Origin: Amphibalanus amphitrite
Lineage: Eukaryota; Arthropoda; Thecostraca; Balanomorpha; Balanidae
Reading direction: 5' to 3'
DNA: 64,000 bases
Assembly (NCBI RefSeq): GCF_019059575.1
Contig: NW_024881863.1
Location: 434,001 to 498,000, forward strand
In this document: in pieces, positions 54,634 to 64,000 of the stretch
Numbering within the stretch: position 1 is the stretch's first letter
Layout of the letters: every line of letters starts with the position of its first letter
Program-made: the position numbers and the translations under genes
The notes under the pieces: generated by a model
The model's database searches: none
Seen by the model: the letters and a program-made list of their open reading frames with translations, nothing else
What the model was told of the DNA's origin: nothing

Positions 54634-55498
54634 CAGGGATGCGGAGCCGGAGCCGGAGTCGGAGCCGGAGCCGCCGGAGCCGGCATATTTTGCCCGGAGC
54701 CGGAGCCGGAGCCGGAGCCGTGAAACAATATAGCCCGGAGCCGGAGCCGGAGCCGGAGCCGCCAAAAAAGGGGGCGACTCCGGCTCCTTTTTATTTTTTG
54801 AAGAGGAAAAAAATAATTGACCTAGTTCGGTTTGACAGTACAAGGCAGTAAAACGATATGGTACTTACGTCATGGGCCATCAAGTGAATGAAAAAATCCG
54901 AATATCCCCAGTATCCCACAGTACGCAAACAACTTCCTGTTTGCTCTTCCCCCCCCCCCCCACGTCTACTGCATCCCCAGAACATGAGGACCAGTCATCA
55001 GGTGACGGCCATTGTTTTCAAACCAGTGCAGTGGACTGCGACTCCCAGCACCGTCTCATCCCCCCCCCCCCACCCCTCACCCCCCAATGCAGCCGAGACG
55101 GGTGTCAGCTTACGATGGTTCACTGAACTCCGATCCGATTCGCGGCGACTGCGTTTCCAATGCCATCGCTTCCTAGCCCTTTGTTCTGCCAGTTCTCTCC
55201 GAGGTGCGTTTGCGCGGGGACGCGGTGAGCCGGTCATGGCAAAGAGTAACGCGTATAACCAATCCAATTTTTCTTCCACCCGTATTTAATTGATTGCGTA
55301 GGGGATGTACTGAGTCGGAGCCGGAGCCGCCGGAGCCGGAGCCGCCGGAGCCGGACCATTTTACTCGGAGCCGGAGCCGGAGCCGGAGCCGCCATACCAT
55401 TTCACCCGGAGCCGGAGCCGGAGCCGGAGCCGATTTTTTTCTCCGGAGCCGGAGCCGGAGCCGGAGCCGTCTGAAATTTCCACGGCTCCGCATCCCTG
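54634..55498. mobile_element. hAT-like element whose ends are CCGGAG hexanucleotide arrays
   Basis: The 8-bp target duplication GTTAAAAT (54626-54633 and 55499-55506) flanks inverted ends CAGGGATGCGGAGCC. Both arms (54644-54782 and 55313-55488) are almost entirely CCGGAG/GGAGCC repeats with short interruptions. They encode spurious Arg-Ser or Glu-Pro frames. The centre (54783-55312) is ordinary sequence with C runs and no transposase. Confidence 0.9.
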
Positions 55499-55506
55499 GT
55501 TAAAAT

Positions 55507-56823
55507 TAACACAAAAGAGTCAGTGGCTTCTCGTGTGTTCCCCGTCCGTAATGCATTTCTGCTAGCTGTTCCGTATCCGCTTGACTTTCCGAACGCTGAC
55601 GACGAGTGCTTACCTAAGGTGCTCGCAGCCTATTACATGTATGTAGGTATGCTGTATCAGGTGCTTTGCCTAATCAGGTGCCTGTCTGCTAGTTATGTAA
55701 GCACCAGTCGCTCAGTGAACCCCACATATAGCCGGCTATCAGAGCCAGGGGAATACAGAGACACCCTCGGTACGATCAGAATCCAGAGGTAGCCGAGTGA
55801 GACGCCCTCTGTGCTAGGTAGGCCGGCTATGCTATTGCAGTGGCCTCTGAGACGGGAGACCCGAGCGCACTTCTGCGTGCGCGTGTGTCCGTCTATCTGA
55901 TTGTCTGTGTGTCTGTGTGCCCCTGTCCGAAAAAGCGTGTGCTATGTTTTGCTAAACAATTGGGTTGCGGACTATATGTGCTATGTTTTGCTTATTACCT
56001 GCGTTGCTGAATACATGCTATGTTTCGACTCATTCGAGTCACCTTCTTGTACGTGATACCAACAATACGTGCACCTAATATGTATCATAATGAAACACAA
56101 ATCTAACATTCGCGAGCATTGCGATGTTGCTGATTCTCTACTCCCCGGTTTCTTCGTTATTTTCAACTCGCCAATCTTTTTTTTTATTCTGTGGAGGGTT
56201 ACCTATGTTCAATTACGTTCTGAGAATTCGACACAGACCAAACAAACATTTCCCAATCAAACACAGTGTATTTCACAAACGGAATTCCGAAGGTTTCACA
56301 CGTCATGATAACAATAAAACACGGTTCACTGCGTACGATTATTTAATTCAAACTCATTCATGAACATCCACTCATATGAACTGTACATACAAGTCAAGTA
56401 CACCGCAACTCACAAACGTCCAAATTTACATATGTACAGTCGCGCAAAAAGATATGCGAGATAGACGGCTTATATCCAAGTTAACAAAAACACGCAGAAA
56501 TGCGCATACACAATTCCATCCATCCATACACAAACATACCTACATAAATGCATCATACACACATGCATATACTCGTATTACATACATACATACATACACA
56601 CGTACGACTATTGACTATCGTTGATCTATTGGACGGAAATTGTAGTCATATCACAGGCGTATTCCGGAGCTGGTAATAAGCGAATGTCGGAAACTAAAAT
56701 TAGTGTTACGGTGATCATGGATCTAAGATCAAGTATGTATTTCGCAATGAGTGTTCAACATTTGTCTGAAGAAGTGTTCTAAGGACATTCGAACATAACG
56801 GACAGAAAAACCATGACCGGCAT
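55507..56823. other. Intergenic, no gene recognised
   Basis: AT-rich sequence with CAT/ACAT simple repeats near 56570-56600. Open frames here lack splice or family support. Confidence 0.45.
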
Positions 56824-56827
56824 TTAA

Positions 56828-57852
56828 CCCTATTACTGGTAGGGGGGGGGGGCGAATCGGCCTCCACCTGTATTTTTTTTTTGCTCTCGACGGAAAACCA
56901 CTCTAGCTAGGGGCTTGAGGCAACCCCCGTCATATGTATGCACCTAAAGACTATGTGACGTCATTCTACAATGAAAATATTGGAATAGGCGGACCCAGGT
57001 ACGTGAGAAAGGGGGTAATCTCAATGTACTGCCCCCCGTCTTAGCATGCCTGAATCCACCTATGCTTAACGAAAACGTGTATTTTGTGCTCACGTTGCAT
57101 ATTTTACATGATATATGACATATCATGTCATAAGACACATGACATACCATGACAAAACCTTAAAACATCATCCCAAGTTAGGTTACCTGAATCCGCCTAT
57201 GATTTTTTAAGTATCCAAAATGCCGGAATATATATGATAGACCAGTTCATGAAGAAGGGTTCCCTGAAGTTTTGTCGAAATCGGTCAAAAATAAAGAAGT
57301 TATAGCATTTTGCCGGTCCCGTAGCTCAGTTGGTTAGAGCGTTGGACTCCGCGTGGTGAGAGCACGCGCTCCCGGTTATGACCCTGACAAGTATGGTTGC
57401 GGTTGGTGGCAGGCCGTAGCCAGGCCAGGCGAAGTCAGCGAGGGGACCGGCCGTGCGCGGCTTTGTGCGCACGTTAAACTTTGGACTCTAAATTCTGCCA
57501 TAGAATCGGAATTGCGCGATCGGAGGGTAGAGGGCAGGGTCATCGCAACAAGCTTCGCTTAGCGGTGGCTCTGTCCTTGTGAATCCTTCCCATCAAAAGG
57601 TTCGGACTAAATTTATAAAAAAAAAATTAGCGATAAGATGTAAAACGCGATTTTTGCAAAAAAAATTGCTTCCAGGACCCCCAATTTTGAACTTTTTTTT
57701 ACTTTTTATAGCGGATCTGAAAGTTCATGATGAGAACGATCGAATGGCGTTTGTTCCATTAAGATCGGACACTCAGTTTTTGAGATATCAAGGGGGGGGG
57801 CAAATCGCCCCCCACCAGTTAACGTAGTCCAGAAAGCCCAACAGTAATAGAG
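56828..57852. mobile_element. TTAA-flanked element with G-run ends (copy 4)
   Basis: TTAA at 56824-56827 and 57853-57856. The inverted ends CCCTATTACTGG and CAGTAATAGAG are slightly diverged. Long G/C runs lie at 56841-56852 and 57792-57812. AGGTCA content is lower than in the other copies. A SINE is inserted at 57312-57627. Confidence 0.7.
57312..57627 (+). mobile_element. tRNA-derived SINE lacking box B (copy 2)
   Basis: Shares the head (GGTCCCGTAGCTCAGTTGG) and the whole body of 45087-45437 but lacks about 45 bp that contain the box B promoter. It ends in ATTTATAAAAAAAAAA. Without box B it should not be transcribed by pol III from its own promoter. Confidence 0.8.
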
Positions 57853-57856
57853 TTAA

Positions 57857-58407
57857 CTATGTCGGACATAAAACTCGATACCTCTTGCACCAAACTACCT
57901 AGCTAGGTAAAATCTAAAAACCGGTTTCAGAATAAGCTAATCAAACGGTGGTAAATTTGGTTGCAATAGCCCAATACATAATCCTACAGGTGCTTGGTCA
58001 ATTTTACACGCAAATTGTCACATTTGAGTCTTGGACTGGGTACACGATGCAAAATAATTCAAGCATTGGTGCAAGAGGATTTTGGTGCAAGAGGCCTCAG
58101 CTCTCAATTGCGACAATGCCCATGCAAATAAATAGCACTCAGAGCTGAATTTAGCTCCTCAATCAGCCATAAGACTATGAGATTATGTTTAAGTGGTTTT
58201 AGCGGACACCAGCCGTGATCATATGTAGGGATTCATTGTCAGTTTCATGACACCTAAGAGTACCAGATTCAACCTTAGCTAAAGCAGCTATGGCGACGAC
58301 CAACAAAACAATGATCGTGCTATTGATAGATTGCATATGTTTACGCGCGTAAGGCATTATTATTATATTAACATACCCTTGGGAAATATAAGTAAAACAT
58401 CCCAACC
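57857..58407. other. Intergenic, nothing recognised
   Basis: No coding or repeat signal that I can support. Confidence 0.4.
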
Positions 58408-58411
58408 ATAA

Positions 58412-59423
58412 CCCGCGCACCGACGGGGTCTGCGCCAACTTCGCACCGACGGGGGGGGGGGGGGGGCGGATGACCGCCCCCCTGAGATCTCGAGAACGAA
58501 GCAAGATAACGACAAGCGGTAAACGGCATCGGATACGCACGGACAAGGTCTACAATTTTTACAAAGGTCATTTTCAGGTCAGGTCAAACATGACGTCACA
58601 GGGGTCGAAAAAGTCAAAATGGCGGCGCTAGATATGGAGAGAGTTTTTCTCAAATTACTTTCGAATTAGTCAAGATAGGAACAAACTAAGGGCATCATCG
58701 TGATCCTCTCGTCAATCCGCATCGAATGATATATATGTTGACCTCGAAAGGTCAAGGTCAAAGGTTGACCTCAGGTCACGTGACCTCGAGGTCATCATGT
58801 ATATAATTCGATGCGTCTTGACGAGCTGAACACAATGAGACCATCCGCGCGGCTGTATCTTGTTCCTGTACGGAGTTATTAGCAAAAAAACCTTTGGTGA
58901 CCTTTGATGACGTCACATGACCTTACAGCTGCCCAACAGCAAAACAGACCTCAAGGTAGTGAAGGTTGATCATATATGAAGTCATGTATGGTATATGGGG
59001 CCATTCCGACCCGTTTTAGTGGTGAAAACAGGGAGTTGATTTTTCCCCCCATTGCATTGACTTATAATGGGGAGGTCGCGAAATTGACTTGACCTTAGGT
59101 CACCGATATCAAAATTCCGAGATGAACAAATTGTAGATACTAATGACCTTATAACATCCTGCGACTTTCAAAGGCCTCCGACATCTATTGTAGCTCTGGC
59201 ACGGTGACAAAGTTGCAAAAAAGTGACTTGAGGTTGAGTCATTCAAAGTGACCTGGTGACCTGACCTTTAAAGTTTGGAGGTTCAAACTTGCACACCATG
59301 TGTAAAATTGGTGAGAAAATAGTCGTACCAAATTTGGCGGCGCTACGCGCCGCGGTTTTCCCGCTATCCGCGAAAAACCTCAGGGGGGGGGGCGGATATC
59401 CGCCCCCCCCGTCGGTGCGCGGG
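58412..59423. mobile_element. ATAA-flanked AGGTCA-rich element (copy 5)
   Basis: A duplicated ATAA (58408-58411 and 59424-59427) replaces TTAA. The inverted ends CCCGCGCACCGACGGGG are perfect. G/C runs lie at 58451-58466 and 59384-59410. Many AGGTCA/TGACCT hexamers occur, including TTGACCTCGAAAGGTCAAGG around 58739-58758. Perfect ends suggest it is among the younger copies. Confidence 0.78.
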
Positions 59424-59427
59424 ATAA

Positions 59428-60342
59428 CATGTCTTGGGAGCTCAGGTCACTGGTCACTGGTCAGTTGTCAATAGTCTGCATAATATGATTGAAGTGTTTT
59501 GTTTGTGATTATTTCTTGTTTACTGTTCAGTCACCAATCGATCGATGCATAACTTTGAATGAAATAATAGTATGAATTAATCGTATAAAACAATAGTAGT
59601 AGTATAGGTAATATCAGTAAAAAATAATGAGCTAGTAACAAAAGGGGTTACCAGCTAGTCAGGTGCTGTTTCAATATAAACGGTAAGTACAATTCATCAG
59701 CCATTACAATACATTGGTAACGATGGCCGTTATTAGACCAATAATTAACCCTAGTGCATTTTATCATTTTCGCAACAGTTGCCACAGACTTCAGAAGCGG
59801 TGAACATTATGTCATGACGTCATCTGTGTAACGTCTTCTCGGATCTCAACACCACTCACGAGAGTTGCACCGCAAAAGTCAATAGTCGCACAACGCATTC
59901 AGTCACAAATGCCACAAATGAGCCACTGAGCCAGCGTAGTGGCATCAGCGAGACATAGACTTACTCAAAGATAGAACGAGATTCACTTTCGAATGCGACA
60001 ATAACGTTCCAATGTGAGATGTACGATCGAGTTTCGATGACTCCCAAGATTAGGCGAGACTACTTTTACTTTTGCTGAGCTTTATACGGACGCGACATCA
60101 TATTGTAACATAATATCTCGTAATATACCATTTTTGTGATTCAAACCGTTGTGAAATTCACGCGAAACTGGTTTTCACAACGCAGTTACCTCTAGCTAGC
60201 TAAGGACACACTCGGGCACAGTGTGCTTTGCATTGGACACCACACAGACTGCTGATCTCGATACCTCTCCATTGTAACGTCTCTGCCTCTCCATCACGCG
60301 TCTCACATCACCAGCCGTCGGTGAGATGGACCTGCTGGTGGC
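59428..60342. other. 3' flank of the minus-strand coiled-coil gene
   Basis: No gene seen. It probably contains the 3' UTR of the gene ending at 60343. No unique poly(A) signal is chosen. Confidence 0.4.
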
Positions 60343-63281
60343 CTAGTTGAAGAAGTGGTCCTCCTCCTCCGTCAGTTGCGGCCGCGACGCGCTGTGCTGG
60401 TGGGTGACGACGCCGCCGAAGTTTCGGAGGGCCTTCTTCAGCTGCACCTGCTTGGCGTGGTCCTGGCGATTCTTCAGCTTGTCTCGCAGCTCGTTTAGGT
60501 GCTTTTGTCTGTGGGTGCACAAGATGAAGACACGCTAGGGTTAGAGGGCGATTTCATGCGAAAGTATACGCCCAGGGATGTCTTTGTATGTGAGCCTTTT
60601 CTTTCCTGTACAATGAACACAAACACGGACTAGGAATTCAACGTGAGCGAGCTCTGAGCACTGATTTGGAAATGTTAGCTTATAGCTACTCCACTTCTCA
60701 ATGTATTCCTATTTGTTCAGTTAGATATAACTTGATAGTTGATTTAGTTTCAAAGATGGTATCTAGAAGCAGCAAGAGAGCTCAGCAAGAGAGAACTGTC
60801 AAACTATAAACGCTTTAAAGGGTTGGCAGAGCTACCACAGAACGATATTTCTGGTCACGTTTCTGTCCACAATGCAAAAGTCACAGCTTACAAATGAGCG
60901 TTTTACAGCACAGTGTGGTTCATGATTTCTTTTCAACAAAGCCTCAGGAGAATTGGGTGCAGAATCGCGTGCATAGTTTCAGCACTGACTGGGTGGTGGT
61001 TATTCATCATAAAGAACAGTTTTGAAGGCGTACAAATTCCCTAATCATGTCAACTTCAGGCTTACGGTGGCCGGTGGCGATTAACAAACTATCGCAAGTT
61101 GACAAATAGCTCACGTACCGTTTATCGAGGGCCGAGTCGATTTTCTTCTCTAGCTGCTCTCCCTTCTCCTCGATGCGTTTTTGTTTCGCCTCCTCGATGT
61201 GCTGCTGCTTCATCGCGATTCTCCTTACCCTCTCCTCTTCCGCGGCCTGAAGGTGTCGGGGTAACACACAAACGTTAGAGACGGAATACCAACTCGCAGA
61301 GGCCGATAGATGAGTTAAAAACACCAACAAGGATGAAAGGCGTCGAGATATCAATAAATACGACATACCTTCGAACATTACGCGCACGGAGCTTTTACAA
61401 TGAATCAGGTTTTTATTTACATATGTAGTCATAAGGTTACGTTCAGAGAAAGTTGATAATTCTAATTATGGAAAAGGGTGGTGGAAATCTACATTGCCAG
61501 AAGGGGTCTGAATGTTGGCATATCCTATAGAGGTCGATATAACTATCAGTCATATGGGCAGCTACCTATATACGCAGAATCACGGAGCCTGTATCAACAT
61601 ATCCAAGGTCAGTGTATATTGACCCAATTGACCCAGTAATGACATATCCGTGGGTGGCGGTCTCAGGTCACCCATGTCGTGTCACCCGATAAGGAAGATA
61701 ATCTCACCCCGGCCTCGGTGCCTGCTAGTTCTTACCACCGGCCCGATCCACGGACGGGGGTGATACCGTCAGCGGCATTGGCATGCAAGGTCGCCGGTGT
61801 CACGTGCCCCACTGGACGGGTGAGGGGGCAGGGGAGGGGATGGGGAGGGATCAATACCCCGTCTGTCCACCTTCCGAATGACCGCCCGGGCAACCAAAGC
61901 ACCGGTACCGGCCGTACCTCGCTCCGACCGTCTGAAGGACGCGCCCGAATTACCCCCCCCCCCCTCCCGACCTTCCGCGCCGCCCCCTAATGGCCTTTGA
62001 CCCATGGGACCCCTGCAGCGCCGGAACTGCGTAGGAAGGCTGCGGTTACCTTGTGTGGTGTTTTAATAGCGAAGTGAATAGACGAGATTAATTACAGGAG
62101 TGGTGGCTGGGGCTCCTGTGTGAAAATGGGGCTTTTACGCTGATGTTGTTTTATAATAGTGGAGCCTTAGCAGATGCAGTGATATACGCGCTTGCAGTTC
62201 TGCAATTCGTGTAAGACGTTCGATTTGTCATTCACGCTTTTCTGCTTGCATTATGCCCTTAAAGCCTTAAAGGTGAAAAGTCTACTGCGCAGTGTCTCTT
62301 GGAAAAAGTTCATTCATTGCCGTTGGCCTTTAGTCATGTTATACCTACCAAGGCAATGCCTATTTTTGTTGGGTTTGCAAAGGAAATATTAGACATTGGA
62401 CTTTGGGAACATTCATGCATTCCAACGCTACCGTACGTTAGTTTTCCATGAAATAGAATTCCGCACCGCTTACAAACCGGCCGGGCGTTGATACTGTGCC
62501 GCCGCACACGACTGCTAGCCGGAACAGCCTACCTATCATACGGCTCGTCAGGCGAGGCCGAGCGAGCCTTGCTGCATTCCAGACACTCCAGACAGCACTA
62601 AGCACTGAGCAGTGAGCACAGTGTTCACTGTTCAGTGTTCAGTTTACTATGATACATCCAGCTGATGCAAGTATCAGTTTTCAGCTAGACTAGCATCAAA
62701 CTTCTAGCAACATTAGGTCCTGTCCTGTCGGCTGTGACATTTCTTGCTCGTAAGGCTAATGTTGTATTATATCTCTACTGTGCCTAATGCCTATGACCCC
62801 ATTATCTACCTTCATTCGCGTTTCTTGCTTGCATCATTGGCATTCGAAGTGATCAGTCTGTCGTTTTTATGCCTTACCTATTGCTCAGTGTTAAGCCTTC
62901 CAAATCAAACGGCATTATAGGCCACCTAAAACGTTGGACACATGTCCTTTATGTAGACATTCTGCGTGTGAAACTTCATGTTCAGAGTCAAACAGACGAA
63001 GAACAATAACTTCAAGAAAAATCGCATGCCATCGCCGTTTAACCACACATTTCCCATCAACCCCCATACTTTTTCTCGTGTGTGTCCTCCCGTCCTCCCA
63101 TCCACGCACCTTCCTCCTCTCCAGTTTCTCCCGCTGGTCGGCGTCCGGGTCGAGTTTCTTCTGATGTGCCTGTCGCCTCGCCTCCAGATTCTGTAGCTGG
63201 ATGGCCGGCAGCCGGTCCTGGACGGCCGACGGACCGCGACGCTGCACCCCATCCGTCTCCTTGATGTCCACGATATCAAAA
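60343..63281 (-). CDS. Stathmin-like coiled-coil protein, last three coding exons
   Basis: The exons on the minus strand are 63281-63110, 61246-61119 and 60508-60343 (stop TAG). The junctions are phase 0 and phase 2 and rejoin cleanly (Arg at the second). Together they encode about 154 residues, and the acceptor at 63281 needs a phase-2 donor upstream that I could not find. The sequence is a long charged helix: LQNLEARRQAHQKKL, REKLERRK, then AAEEERVRRIAMKQQHIEEA, then ALDKRQKHLNELRDKLKNR. This resembles the stathmin domain, a tubulin-sequestering helix with AAEER- and ANKENREAQ-like repeats. The opening FDIVDI could correspond to the short capping strand of stathmins (for example FELIL). The C-terminus ends in an acidic EEEDHFFN. 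Similarity is by pattern only, and another coiled-coil family is possible. Confidence 0.55.
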
Positions 63282-63875
63282 CTGGCGATGGACAGAAGAA
63301 GGGAGGTTAACACGTGTGCTATCAGATAGGAGTTTAGTTATTTGTCGACGACTTCAAAATTAAACATAGGGCGATGGGCGAACACATGAGCTACATAAAG
63401 AGAGGGTGTAGCCATGTGATATGTCTTGATCCAATAAGTACACTGAATTTCACTCAAACAGAGTGCATTAAGATGACATCCGAATAACGACGAAAGTTTT
63501 CGAAGTTCAGCATAACATCTAACTTAAGCCTCGTAAAAGCCACTACATAGTATCTGTTCGGTGGACCAAAACACAGTTTCGCGTTCGTCCAGCTCGCGTA
63601 GCCGGGCCCGCCGCGGTCGTCAATGGCCAGGTTTGTGCGCTGTATCGGCGCCCGGGCAGCCAGCGTCGTGGATACCAGCGACAACCGAGCCCGAATCCGG
63701 TATCGACCCTCCCCGTAAAGACTAAGGGCCACGGGCCCGCTCAGCGACACACCGAGCGACACAATGGAGCAGATTCAAACTGCACATTTAGCTGCATTTT
63801 TAGTGCATTTAATGTGCATTTTTACTTTTTAGTATCTGTGGGTAGTAGGCTTATCACTATCTTTGGTCTCCAAGA
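63282..63875. other. Upstream intron or flank of the coiled-coil gene
   Basis: A minus-strand frame of about 100 codons (63762-63454) has an ordinary-looking composition but lacks splice sites that fit the exon at 63281. Not called as coding. Confidence 0.35.
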
Positions 63876-64000
63876 TTACATGCAGCTATAGGCACTGATC
63901 TGAGACCGTTGTTGGTTTTGGATTAGAAGCTTACAGGCAGCTGTAGGCACTGACCTAAGACCGTTGGTGGCTTTGCCTTTGGGCAGCTATAGGCATTAGG
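63876..64000. repeat. Tandem repeat of about 65 bp at the window edge
   Basis: GCAGCTATAGGCACTGA, TGAGACCGTTG and TGGTTTTGG recur as GCAGCTGTAGGCACTGA, TAAGACCGTTG and TGGCTTTGC. A third partial unit starts near 63981 and continues beyond the window. Confidence 0.7.

Noticed and set aside
54624-55503. Arg-Ser and Glu-Pro repeat proteins in several frames
   Set aside because: They are translations of the CCGGAG hexanucleotide arms of a hAT-like element. All frames are open because the unit is 6 bp.
58199-58571. Minus-strand frames with a Pro run
   Set aside because: The Pro run is the G/C run at the end of the ATAA-flanked element.
63454-63762. 102-codon minus-strand frame upstream of the coiled-coil gene
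   Set aside because: Composition is plausible, but no donor in the phase needed by the acceptor at 63281 was found and no family was recognised.
1-64000. CRISPR arrays, bacterial operons, rRNA genes
   Set aside because: None present. The short repeats here lie next to transposon ends or are minisatellites, and the genes are spliced.

Overview
This is eukaryotic nuclear DNA. It has spliced genes with GT-AG introns, GC-rich exons in AT-richer introns, and many transposons of different ages: CR1-like and L1/Tx1-like LINEs, a tRNA-headed SINE, piggyBac, hAT-like and TA-target elements. The TMIE-like and ZDHHC3/7-like proteins and the repeat content suggest an invertebrate, most likely an arthropod (perhaps a crustacean). 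The species is not identified and this placement is inference.

Layout. 1-3.6 kb: intergenic or 5' intron sequence with a small fold-back element and a TTAA-flanked, AGGTCA-rich element. 3.6-12 kb (+): a complete DHHC palmitoyltransferase gene of the ZDHHC3/7 type. All boundaries fit, and there are two possible C-termini set by a splice donor that overlaps a stop codon. 13.1-14 kb: a TA-flanked inverted-repeat element. 14.8-22.6 kb: three small two-exon genes (one -, two +) that appear to be a divergent, unrecognised family, interrupted by a complete piggyBac element with a frameshifted transposase. 23.6-30.2 kb (-): a TMIE gene (mechanotransduction accessory protein). One of its introns holds an intact CR1-like LINE in the same orientation.

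30.7-54.3 kb: a partly duplicated region. Each copy has a TATA promoter and a near-identical 14-codon leader exon, followed several kb later by a second exon encoding a hydrophobic signal sequence and a strongly diverged mature peptide. One peptide is proline-rich with a cysteine-rich tail; the other is Thr/Pro-rich. Their introns are filled with elements: a hAT-like element with an 8-bp target duplication, two copies of a TIR element carrying CACGTG palindromes, a second CR1-like LINE with a 62-bp 5' inversion, and TA elements. An L1/Tx1-like LINE fragment and nested AGGTCA-rich elements lie between the two genes. 54.6-59.4 kb: a hAT-like element built largely of a CCGGAG hexanucleotide, then two more TTAA/ATAA-flanked AGGTCA-rich elements. 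60.3-63.3 kb (-): the last three coding exons of a basic/acidic coiled-coil protein that resembles the stathmin domain. The gene starts outside the window or in an unfound exon.

The main observations are: (1) the leader-conserved, mature-divergent secreted peptide pair; (2) the three-member small-protein family; (3) a repeated design in which inverted-repeat elements each carry their own amplified short motif next to the ends; (4) the competing stop codon and splice donor in the palmitoyltransferase gene. There are no operons, CRISPR arrays or functional RNA genes that I can support.
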